Shown: piece by piece, positions 1 to 4,885 of the stretch
Position numbering within the stretch: position 1 is the first letter of the stretch
Layout of the letters: every line of letters starts with the position of its first letter
Source of the DNA: Bifidobacteriaceae bacterium
GTDB lineage: Bacteria; Actinomycetota; Actinomycetes; Actinomycetales; WQXJ01
Assembly: GCA_031279575.1 (NCBI GenBank)
Contig: JAITIG010000018.1
Coordinates: 1-9,006 of the forward strand
Direction of reading: 5' to 3'
Length of the DNA: 9,006 bases
Notes under the pieces: generated by a model
Seen by the model: the letters and a program-made list of their open reading frames with translations, nothing else
What the model was told of the DNA's origin: nothing
Database searches by the model: none
Translations under genes and position numbers: made by a program

Positions 1-117
1 CGCGGCGGCTTCGGCGGCTTGGGCGGCTTGGGCGGCAGCGGCGGCGTGGGCGGCATCGGCGGCCGGGGCGGCATCGGCGGCTTGGGCGGCTTGGGCGGCA
101 GCGGCGGCTTGGCCGGC
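1..117. repeat. GGC-rich imperfect tandem repeat, 63-bp period
   Basis: Positions 11-45 and 74-108 are identical 35-bp direct repeats, 63 bp (21 codons) apart. Inside them a 9-bp GGCGGCTTG-like unit recurs. The core GGCGGCATCGGCGGC occurs at 49-63 and 67-81. On the minus strand it is read as the C-terminal tail of the glucokinase (A, Q, D, P, H, E; mostly AA-X triplets). On the plus strand the same bases read as Gly-Gly-X triplets ending in TAA at 118-120, with no start visible in the window. The minus reading is preferred because it continues the ppgK frame without a break. Confidence 0.85.
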
Positions 118-852
118 TAAGACCGCGGCGCCGACGATGCCCGCCGTGTTGCGCAGCATGGCGGGCACGATGGGCGGGCGCAGCTCCAACAGCGGCAGGA
201 ACTTGTCGTGGCGGCGCGAGATGCCGCCGCCGACAACGAACAGGTCCGGCCACAGCAGCCGGTCGATCTCGGTGAAATAGCGTTGCAGGCGGCGCGCCCA
301 CTTGGCGTAGCTGAGGTTTTCCCGCTCCTTGGCCGAGGCGGCGGCCCACGTCTCGGCGTCGCGGCCGTTGATCTTGAGGTGCCCCAGCTCCGCGTTGGGC
401 CACAGTTGCCCCGCTGTGATCAGGGCGACGCCGATCCCAGTGCCGAGCGTCATGACGGCGACCGTGCCCGGGTGGCCTTTGGCGGCGCCGAAGGCCACCT
501 CGGCGTAGCCGGCGGCATCGGCGTCGTTGACGGCGGCGGGCCGGCGGCCGGTGCCGGCCTCGACCGCGTCGATCAAGTTGACTCCGACCCAGGACTGGTC
601 CAGGTTGGCCATCCAGGCGACCGCCCCGCGCACAATGGGGCCGGGGAAGGACACGCCCACGGGCACCTCCGGGGCCAAGCCGAAGTGGTCGATCAACTGG
701 CCGATCACGCCCACCACCGCCGCGGGCGTGGCCGGCCGGGGGGTCGGGATCTTCAACCGCGGTTGGGTCAGCTCGCCGCTGGCCAGGTCGACCGGCGCCG
801 CTTTGATGCCGGACCCGCCCACGTCAACCCCGAAGGCAATTCTCTCGCTCAC
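1..852 (-). CDS. ppgK: Polyphosphate/ATP glucokinase (ROK family), 3' end outside window
   Basis: Phosphorylates glucose to glucose-6-phosphate in the cytoplasm. Actinobacterial PpgK enzymes use polyphosphate as well as ATP. The visible frame has 284 codons and no stop. The phosphate-binding loop is at residues 9-17 (VDVGGSGIK). NDADAAG at 109-115 carries the catalytic Asp. LGTGIG is at 136-141, ELGH at 155-158 and GGGIS at 208-212. The Cys-rich zinc motif of other ROK kinases is absent, as is usual for PpgK. The GTG start at 852-850 is chosen because GAAAGGGG lies seven bases upstream and the conserved fold begins at residue 5. The normal family C terminus (RNTAGIVGAAV) is reached at residue 244. 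The frame then continues into Ala-rich sequence to the window edge, so the protein is longer than the usual roughly 250-270 residues. A TTA Leu codon, rare at this GC content, sits at that junction (118-120). Divergent from the methyltransferase gene. Identity is secure. Whether the tail belongs to the mature protein is inference. Confidence 0.93.
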   Translation of the reverse strand, partial: MSERIAFGVDVGGSGIKAAPVDLASGELTQPRLKIPTPRPATPAAVVGVIGQLIDHFGLAPEVPVGVSFPGPIVRGAVAWMANLDQSWVGVNLIDAVEAGTGRRPAAVNDADAAGYAEVAFGAAKGHPGTVAVMTLGTGIGVALITAGQLWPNAELGHLKINGRDAETWAAASAKERENLSYAKWARRLQRYFTEIDRLLWPDLFVVGGGISRRHDKFLPLLELRPPIVPAMLRNTAGIVGAAVLAGQAAAAAQAAQAADAAPAADAAHAAAAAQAAQAAEAAA

Positions 853-859
853 CTGCAAG

Positions 860-867
860 CCCCTTTC
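860..867 (-). promoter_or_regulatory. ppgK ribosome binding site
   Basis: GAAAGGGG read on the minus strand, seven bases before the GTG at 852-850. It decides this start over alternatives further inside. ppgK therefore looks leadered, unlike the divergent methyltransferase gene. Confidence 0.6.
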
Positions 868-957
868 AGTCCGGTCTGGCCGCCTCGGCTCTGCCCCCGC
901 CGGCCTTGTCCCGGGCGGCGGCCGCCAGCCCTGGCCGCGCGGGGTGCGCGCCAGGCG

Positions 958-1024
958 CGCCCGGCAGGCGGTAGCCCCTATATTCCCACACCCCGCCCCT
1001 TGCCCGCCTGCCGCCTGCCGGGCG
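958..1024. repeat. 14-bp perfect inverted repeat in divergent intergenic region
   Basis: CGCCCGGCAGGCGG (958-971) is the exact reverse complement of CCGCCTGCCGGGCG (1011-1024). The stem extends inward three more pairs if T972-G1010 is allowed as a wobble (958-974 with 1008-1024). The loop (975-1007) holds the only A/T-containing stretch of the region (TATATT, 979-984), which on the minus strand gives a weak TATAGG hexamer at 982-977. It lies upstream of both ppgK and the methyltransferase gene, so it is not a simple terminator for either. It could be an operator, a cruciform or part of a ppgK leader. Confidence 0.6.
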
Positions 1025-1054
1025 GGGCGAGGTGGGCCGGGCGGGCCGGGGCGG

Positions 1055-1060
1055 TAGCCT
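1055..1060 (+). promoter_or_regulatory. -10 element of leaderless methyltransferase transcript
   Basis: TAGCCT fits the actinobacterial TANNNT -10 and ends exactly six bases before the GTG at 1067, so transcription would begin at the start codon. No Shine-Dalgarno sequence precedes this GTG. No TTGACA-like -35 is visible; that place is taken by G-tracts (1020-1051). Confidence 0.5.
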
Positions 1061-1066
1061 GGGCCG

Positions 1067-1879
1067 GTGATTGTGCCGGTGTCAAGCCCCGCCGACAAGC
1101 GCTTGGAGGCCTACTTCAACCTCACCGACGCGGCCCTGCGCCGGCGCCTGGAACCGGCCCGCGGCTTGTTCATGGCGGAGAGCGCCCAGGTCATCAGCCG
1201 CGCCCTGGACGCCGGCCTGGAGCCGTTCTCGCTGCTCATGACCCCGAAGTGGCTTGGCCCGCTGGCCGCCTTGATAGCCCGGCTGGATCCCGCCACCCCG
1301 GTCTATGTGGGCGAGGATGCGGTTTTGCGCGCCGTCACCGGCTTCCACCTCCACCGCGGCGCCATCGCCGCCATGCGCCGCCCGCCGGCCCTGCCCTGGT
1401 CGGGTGTGGCGGCCGGCGCCCGGCGCCTGGCCCTGCTCGAGGACGTGGTTGACCACACCAATTTGGGCGCGATTTTCCGCTCGGCGGCCGCGCTCGGCCT
1501 GGACGGCGTGCTGCTGACGCCGCGCTGCGCCGACCCCCTCTACCGGCGCTCGGTGCGCGTCTCGATGGGCGCCGTCTTCCAGTTGCCGTGGGCCCGGATA
1601 GAGCCTTGGCCTGCGAGTTTGTCAACCTTGGCGGAGGTGGGCTGGCACACGGCGGCGCTTTGCCCAAGGTCCGACGCCGTCCCCCTGGACGCCTTCGCCG
1701 CCCGCCTCCCAGCCCGCCTGGCGCTGATGGTGGGAACCGAGGGGCCGGGGCTGAGCGCCCAGGCCTTGGACTTGGCCCAGACCCGGGTCTGCATCCCGAT
1801 GGCCGGCGGGATGGACTCGCTCAACGTGGCCGCGGCGGCCGCGGTGGCTTTCTGGGCCACCCGCCCGCCCGCGCCCTGA
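1067..1879 (+). CDS. TrmH/SpoU-family RNA 2'-O-methyltransferase
   Basis: SAM-dependent methylation of a ribose 2'-OH in rRNA or tRNA; the target nucleotide cannot be told from sequence. The protein has 270 residues, normal for the RlmB/TrmH group. An N-terminal substrate-binding region covers about residues 8-100. The SPOUT catalytic domain follows with its three motifs intact: motif 1 NLGAIFRSA (132-140, catalytic Arg138), motif 2 MVGTEGPGLS (221-230), and motif 3 IPMAGGMDSLNVAAAAAV (243-260), which forms the trefoil knot and SAM pocket. The GTG at 1067 is preferred because of the -10 hexamer six bases before it. GTG at 1073 is an in-frame alternative two codons in. The gene is single, divergent from ppgK and convergent with the aldo/keto reductase gene. 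Family assignment is secure; the substrate is unknown. Confidence 0.93.
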   Translation: MIVPVSSPADKRLEAYFNLTDAALRRRLEPARGLFMAESAQVISRALDAGLEPFSLLMTPKWLGPLAALIARLDPATPVYVGEDAVLRAVTGFHLHRGAIAAMRRPPALPWSGVAAGARRLALLEDVVDHTNLGAIFRSAAALGLDGVLLTPRCADPLYRRSVRVSMGAVFQLPWARIEPWPASLSTLAEVGWHTAALCPRSDAVPLDAFAARLPARLALMVGTEGPGLSAQALDLAQTRVCIPMAGGMDSLNVAAAAAVAFWATRPPAP

Positions 1880-1909
1880 CCCCTGTTGGCTGCGCGGGGC
1901 GCGGGCGGG
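1864..1909. terminator. Long GC hairpin at end of methyltransferase gene
   Basis: A 13-bp perfect inverted repeat: 1864-1876 pairs with 1897-1909 (core CCGCCCGCGCCC and GGGCGCGGGCGG). The 20-nt loop contains the TGA stop of the methyltransferase gene. There is no U-tract, as is common in GC-rich actinobacteria. It sits in the 67-bp gap between convergent genes and so could stop transcription from both sides. The left arm also encodes the last residues (PPAP), so part of the symmetry may reflect codon use. Confidence 0.5.
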
Positions 1910-1926
1910 GCGGCATCGCGCGCTGG

Positions 1927-1947
1927 GCGGCGCGTCTGGGACGCCGC
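1927..1947 (-). terminator. Small hairpin at end of aldo/keto reductase gene
   Basis: GCGTC (1932-1936) and GACGC (1940-1944) pair around a TGG loop, with a bulged extension to GCGGC/GCCGC. It lies next to the TAG stop (1949-1947) of the minus-strand gene. There is no U-tract. It may act with the larger hairpin at 1864-1909. Weak call. Confidence 0.35.
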
Positions 1948-2879
1948 TACGGCACCAGGTGGCCCGCGGCGCGGAACAGGGCGTACCACTCGGGGCGCGT
2001 CAGCGGCAGGTCGCTGCCAAGCGCCGCCGCCTTGACCCGGGCCGGGGTCGTGGTGCCGAGCACCACCTGCATATTCGCCGGGTGGCGGGTGATCCAGGCG
2101 ACCGCGATCGAGATCGGCTCGACGCCGTATTTGGCGGCTAGCTGGTCGAGCAGGTCGTTCAACTCGGGGTAGTTCTGGCGGTCGCCCAGGAAGACCCCGT
2201 CGAAGAAGCCTTTCTGGAACGGGGACCAAGCCTGGACGGTGATCGAGTTGAGGCGGCAATAGTCCAAGATGCCCGCGCCTCGGTCGACGGACTGGGGCAG
2301 GGCCTGCATATTGGCGGCCACGCCCTCGGCGACCAGGGGGGCGTGCGTGATTGAGAGTTGCAACTGGTTGACCACCAGCGGCTGGGCGACAGAGCGTTTC
2401 AGCAACTCGATCTGGAGGGGGGTGTGGTTCGAGACGCCGAAGTGGCGCACCTTGCCCTGGGAGCGGAGTTGGCCGAAGGCGGCTGCCACCTCGTCCGGTT
2501 CGACCAGGGCGTCGGGGCGGTGAAGCAGCAACAGGTCGATGTAGTCCGTGCCCAGCGCCTTGAGGGAGCCTTCGACGGCATCGAGCAGATGCTCTTTGGA
2601 GAAGTCGAACAGCGGCCCGGACGGCACGATGCCGGCCTTGGTTTGGATGACGAGTTCGGCGCGCTCGGCTGGCGTCAGGCGGACGGCATCGGCCCAGCGG
2701 CGCTCGCAGAGGTGGTCCCGGCCGTAGACGTCGGCGTGGTCGATGAAGTTGACGCCCGCCTCGCGGGCCGCGTTGTGGAGGGAGCGGATCTGCTCGTCCG
2801 TCAACTCGGCGATGCGCATCATGCCCGCTATGACGTTCGAGGCGGTCAAGTCTGTTCCGGGGAGAAGTGTCGTTTTCAT
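1947..2879 (-). CDS. Aldo/keto reductase, YdhF-like
   Basis: Predicted cytosolic NAD(P)H-dependent oxidoreductase reducing an aldehyde or ketone; the physiological substrate is unknown. It is 310 residues with a full (beta/alpha)8 layout. The catalytic tetrad is visible: Asp47 and Tyr52 in DHADVYG, Lys81 in QTKAG, and His120 in LLLLHRPD. GKVRHFGVSNHTP (142-154) and VNQLQLS are family signatures of the second half. VLGTTTPARVKAA near the C terminus is the cofactor phosphate-binding region. The DHADVYG block and the end (LTRPEWYALFRAAGHLVP) resemble Escherichia coli YdhF from memory, which supports that subgroup. The ATG at 2879-2877 has no good Shine-Dalgarno sequence, but TAGCCT ends six bases before it, suggesting a leaderless mRNA. 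Monocistronic; convergent with the methyltransferase gene. Family secure, subgroup likely. Confidence 0.93.
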   Translation of the reverse strand: MKTTLLPGTDLTASNVIAGMMRIAELTDEQIRSLHNAAREAGVNFIDHADVYGRDHLCERRWADAVRLTPAERAELVIQTKAGIVPSGPLFDFSKEHLLDAVEGSLKALGTDYIDLLLLHRPDALVEPDEVAAAFGQLRSQGKVRHFGVSNHTPLQIELLKRSVAQPLVVNQLQLSITHAPLVAEGVAANMQALPQSVDRGAGILDYCRLNSITVQAWSPFQKGFFDGVFLGDRQNYPELNDLLDQLAAKYGVEPISIAVAWITRHPANMQVVLGTTTPARVKAAALGSDLPLTRPEWYALFRAAGHLVP

Positions 2880-2885
2880 ACCGCC

Positions 2886-2891
2886 AGGCTA
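2886..2891 (-). promoter_or_regulatory. -10 element of leaderless aldo/keto reductase transcript
   Basis: TAGCCT on the minus strand (2891 to 2886), then GGCGGT, then the ATG at 2879. This is the same hexamer and the same six-base spacing as for the methyltransferase gene. No clear -35 is seen. Confidence 0.5.
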
Positions 2892-3500
2892 AACCCTCGA
2901 TCCACCGGCGGGCGGGCCGGCGGTCGGTTGGCGTTTTGGCGTTTTGGCGGCGCGGCGCCACGGAAATACCTTGTTGACCTGCGATAATAGTGTTCGCATC
3001 AGGACTGTTGAAGCAGACAGAAGGGCGTCTCCGAGCAGTAGCGTCCCGTAGGCATGGCTTGCCTTGGGCCGCCCGGTTCGAGGGGCGCGGCTTGGCGCCC
3101 CGGGCGGCGGCGTGCCTGGTGGTGGGGTTGGCCGCCCGGGCCGGGTTGCCCGGGTTGGTCCGCGAGCGGGCGGCGGCCGGTGGGGTTGAAGGGCCGCTGC
3201 TGCGCGTCGTCCGCGCTGGTCTCGCGTCTGCGCCCGAACCCGCCCCGGCGCGCCGCGCCCAAGCGGCCGACCAGCGCGAACGCCCAGGCGGCGGCCCGGG
3301 AGCCCGCGCAAATCGGACCATCGCGCCCAAAACCGCCGCCATGGTCCGATCCCGACACCCAAACCAGCCTCCACCGGGACACACGTCTTTTGCGCTTGCT
3401 TGGGCGCCGGCGCCTGGCCCGGCGAGGGAGGCGTGGTCTGCCTGTCCGAAGGTCGGCTGCCGCTATCGCCGCGAGACGCCTTGATCCCTGTCTCCCACCT
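2892..3500. other. Gene-poor stretch between aldo/keto reductase and PEBP genes
   Basis: No reading frame here shows recognisable domains or a believable start; the long open frames on both strands are Arg/Pro/Ala-rich and look like GC-driven shadows. The left part (about 2960-3060) is clearly less GC-rich than the rest and contains the quasi-palindrome TGCGATAATAGTGTTCGCA (2980-2998). On the minus strand a short stretch there reads plausibly as protein (GTLLLGDALLSASTVLMRTL, about 3047-2988), but it has no supported start or end, so a gene remnant is possible and unproven. A 12-bp self-complementary block, GGCGCCGGCGCC, is at 3402-3413. Confidence 0.4.
2928..2949. repeat. 8-bp tandem repeat upstream of aldo/keto reductase gene
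   Basis: TTGGCGTT at 2928-2935 and 2936-2943, followed by TTGGCG at 2944-2949. Seen from the minus-strand gene it lies roughly 40-60 bases upstream of the proposed -10. It could bind a regulator or be a slippage product. Confidence 0.5.
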
Positions 3501-3532
3501 CTAGCCTCGCCCGCAAACCGGGGTGGGGCTAG
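3501..3532 (-). terminator. Terminator-like hairpin after PEBP gene
   Basis: CTAGCCTCGCCC (3501-3512) pairs over all 12 positions with GGGTGGGGCTAG (3521-3532), counting two G-T pairs, around an 8-nt loop. It begins one base after the TGA of the minus-strand gene (3536-3534). No U-tract follows on the minus strand. Position and stability fit a factor-assisted or U-less actinobacterial terminator. Confidence 0.6.
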
Positions 3533-3533
3533 G

Positions 3534-4064
3534 TCACTTTTGCTGGTAGGTGGGGGCGATGACGCCGCGGGCGAGGGTGTGGAACAGCGCGTTGAAGGCC
3601 GCCACCGTGGGCGTCGCCTCCGGGCCGATGGGCAGGGTGGCGATGCCGAGGGCGTGGACGGCGAAGAAGTAGCGGTGGGGGCGGTCCCCGGCTGGCGGCG
3701 CGGCGCCGTAGTAGCCCGCGGTGCCGGCGTCGTTGTTGACCTGGAAGGCGCCGCCTGGAAGGGCCGCGCCGGGGCGGCCGGCGCCGCGGGGCAGCTCGGT
3801 GGCCGAGGCCGGCAGGTTGACCACCGTCCAGTGCCAAAAACCGGCCGGGGTGGGAGCGTCGGGGTCGAAGCAGTTGACCATGAAGCTCTTGGTCGCCTCG
3901 GGGAAGCCGGCCCAGGCCAAGTGGGGCGAGAGGTTGCCACCGGCGGCGGTGAACTGGCTGGCCAGTTCGATGTCAGTGGTTAGGTCTTGACTTGTCAGTG
4001 TGAAAGCGGGAACGGCTGGCAGCAGCGAGTACGGATCGGGCGGGATTGGTCGTGTCAGTTCCAT
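3534..4064 (-). CDS. YbhB/YbcL-type phosphatidylethanolamine-binding (PEBP) protein
   Basis: A 176-residue single-domain protein of the PEBP family, often labelled Raf kinase inhibitor-like in bacteria. Its bacterial function is not established; members bind small anionic ligands. The family blocks appear in order: [10 protein letters not shown] (42-51), [15 protein letters not shown] (65-79) with the conserved ligand-pocket DPDAP and HW, and [12 protein letters not shown] (123-134) with the pocket His-Arg-Tyr. There is no signal peptide or membrane segment, so it is probably cytoplasmic. The ATG at 4064-4062 is supported by TAAAAT ending six bases upstream and by full-length family coverage; there is no Shine-Dalgarno sequence. 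It stands alone, is divergent from the imu operon, and is followed directly by a hairpin. Confidence 0.92.
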   Translation of the reverse strand: MELTRPIPPDPYSLLPAVPAFTLTSQDLTTDIELASQFTAAGGNLSPHLAWAGFPEATKSFMVNCFDPDAPTPAGFWHWTVVNLPASATELPRGAGRPGAALPGGAFQVNNDAGTAGYYGAAPPAGDRPHRYFFAVHALGIATLPIGPEATPTVAAFNALFHTLARGVIAPTYQQK

Positions 4065-4070
4065 GAGGGG

Positions 4071-4076
4071 ATTTTA
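4071..4076 (-). promoter_or_regulatory. -10 element of leaderless PEBP transcript
   Basis: TAAAAT on the minus strand (4076 to 4071), then CCCCTC, then ATG at 4064. It is a near-consensus -10 in a very GC-rich stretch and has the same six-base spacing to the start codon as two other genes of the window. Confidence 0.6.
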
Positions 4077-4161
4077 CCGGCGGCTGGCGGCCCGGCGCGG
4101 TGCGGGCGGCGCTGGGGTCGCGGCGCGGTGCTGGGGCCGTTGCGCCAGGCGCCCCGCGGTG

Positions 4162-4190
4162 TTGACACAGCTGTACGAATACGGTTTACT
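4162..4190 (+). promoter_or_regulatory. Promoter of the imuA'-imuB-dnaE2 operon
   Basis: Consensus -35 TTGACA (4162-4167), a 17-bp spacer, and -10 TTTACT (4185-4190; four of six consensus bases). Expected transcription start near 4197, giving a leader of about 35 nt before the GTG at 4232. The only sigma-70-like pair of this quality seen in the window. The spacer holds the 8-bp palindrome ACAGCTGT (4167-4174), and CGAATACGGTTTA (4176-4188) resembles a LexA site with a spacer one base too short. Confidence 0.65.
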
Positions 4191-4198
4191 GGATGCTC

Positions 4199-4212
4199 CG
4201 AACGGGCGTATC
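4199..4212 (+). promoter_or_regulatory. Degenerate LexA (SOS) box candidate
   Basis: CGAACGGGCGTATC compared with the actinobacterial LexA consensus CGAAC-N4-GTTCG: the left half matches fully, the right half only in its first two bases. It lies just downstream of the predicted start of transcription, a sensible operator position. imuA' and dnaE2 are LexA-controlled in mycobacteria, so some operator is expected, but this one is weak. Confidence 0.3.
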
Positions 4213-4216
4213 ACGT

Positions 4217-4226
4217 AGGAGGGGGG
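4217..4226 (+). promoter_or_regulatory. imuA' ribosome binding site
   Basis: AGGAGG (4217-4222) extended by four G. It is nine bases before the GTG at 4232 and fifteen before the ATG at 4238, so it favours the GTG. An upstream in-frame ATG at 4193 would precede the predicted transcription start and is rejected. Confidence 0.75.
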
Positions 4227-4231
4227 TTGGT

Positions 4232-4885
4232 GTGGCTATGTCTCAAGTGGATCTAGCAGAGCGGACAGCCCCGCCATCTGCGCTGATGATGGCCAGGCAG
4301 GCGCTGAGGCAGGCGGAGGCGAAGGCGGGCGTGGGCCCGGTCGCGGCGCGCGTCGGCGCCGCGGGGGAGGGACCGGGCAGCGGTTGGGGCGCCGCCCGCT
4401 GGGTGGCGCCCCGCCTGGCGCCGGGCGCGGTGGCGGAAGTGGAGGGGTCCATGGCGGCCCTGTGGGCGGTGGCGGCCGCCGCGCAGGGGCCGGAGGACTG
4501 GTGCGCCATCGCCGCTCTGCCCCAGGCCGGCCTGCTGGCGGCGCAGGAGGCCGGCCTGGTGCTCAGCCGCGCCGTGGTGGTGCCGGATCTAGGGCCGGCG
4601 CCGCTGCCGGTGCTGGCGGGGCTGGTGGACGCCTACGGCCTGGTGGTGGCCGGAAAACTGGCGCTGGCGGCGGCCGACAGGCGCCGCCTGGAGGCGCGGC
4701 TCAGGCACACCGGTGGGCGGCTGGTCAGCGCCGGGCCGTGGGGCGGCGCCGGGGTTTCGGTCAAAGCGGGCCGGGAGCGCCTGCCGGCCCTGGGGGAGAA
4801 CCTGGGGCTGGCGGCGCCGCCGCTGCTGGACTGCCAGGTCAGGTTCAAAACCATGCGGGGGTGGGGTGGGCGGCTTGGGCGGTGA
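4232..4885 (+). CDS. imuA: ImuA' mutasome accessory protein
   Basis: A 217-residue protein assigned as ImuA', the degenerate RecA-fold partner of ImuB in damage-induced mutagenesis. The assignment rests mainly on its place directly before imuB and dnaE2 and on length. The sequence fits as well: an N-terminal Ala/Arg-rich helical part (to about 45), the strand-like block LAPGAVAEVEGS (62-73) where RecA would lead into its Walker A loop, then WCAIAALPQAGLLAAQEAGLVLSRAVVVPD (90-119) and DAYGLVVAGKLAL (133-145), which mimic later RecA core strands. No GxxxxGK[ST] is present, so ATP binding by the usual route is unlikely. GTG start chosen by the ribosome binding site; ATG at 4238 is a close alternative. 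The end overlaps imuB by 20 nt, suggesting translational coupling. Composition is extreme in Ala, Gly and Arg. What can be seen is weak alone; the context makes it convincing. Confidence 0.82.
   Translation: MAMSQVDLAERTAPPSALMMARQALRQAEAKAGVGPVAARVGAAGEGPGSGWGAARWVAPRLAPGAVAEVEGSMAALWAVAAAAQGPEDWCAIAALPQAGLLAAQEAGLVLSRAVVVPDLGPAPLPVLAGLVDAYGLVVAGKLALAAADRRRLEARLRHTGGRLVSAGPWGGAGVSVKAGRERLPALGENLGLAAPPLLDCQVRFKTMRGWGGRLGR
4857..4879 (+). other. G-quadruplex motif over the imuA'-imuB junction
   Basis: Four G-runs on the coding strand: G5 (4857-4861), T, G4 (4863-4866), T, G3 (4868-4870), six bases, G3 (4877-4879). This satisfies G3+N1-7. It spans the proposed imuB start codon and lies just before the imuA' stop (4883-4885). 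Motif presence is certain; folding in mRNA is inferred. Confidence 0.55.

Noticed and set aside
1..117. CRISPR-like direct repeats
   Set aside because: Triplet-based coding repeats with no unique spacers and no cas genes.
1..120. Plus-strand Gly-rich (GGX) protein end stopping at TAA 118-120, reminiscent of PE_PGRS-type repeats
   Set aside because: The minus strand continues the ppgK frame without a break, and there is no start or other support for a plus-strand gene in the window.
208..1452. 414-codon plus-strand frame across ppgK and the start of the methyltransferase gene
   Set aside because: Antisense to the clear ROK kinase motifs, then out of frame with the methyltransferase. No domain and no ribosome binding site.
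1540..3384. 614-codon open frame on the minus strand across the methyltransferase and aldo/keto reductase genes
   Set aside because: Arg/Pro-rich frame running through two well-supported genes and a gap. It is a shadow typical of very high GC, with no domain.
2990..3484. 164-codon plus-strand frame in the gene-poor gap
   Set aside because: No ribosome binding site and no recognisable domain, with Arg/Ala/Pro composition. The overlapping opposite-strand frames look equally good.
3971..4059. Three TGTCAGT strings (3971, 3993, 4053), one as TTGTCAGTG (3992-4000), like the PafBC-type DNA-damage promoter motif, upstream of imuA'
   Set aside because: The required TANNNT eight bases downstream is missing (GGAACG after 3992-4000; TTGACT after 3971-3978). 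They lie inside the PEBP coding sequence ([11 protein letters not shown] region), about 200 bases before imuA', which has a better promoter at 4162.
4713..4865. Upstream extension of imuB from the ATG at 4713
   Set aside because: The added residues are low-complexity and read out of frame across imuA'. ImuB homologues begin close to the VWLPDWP block.
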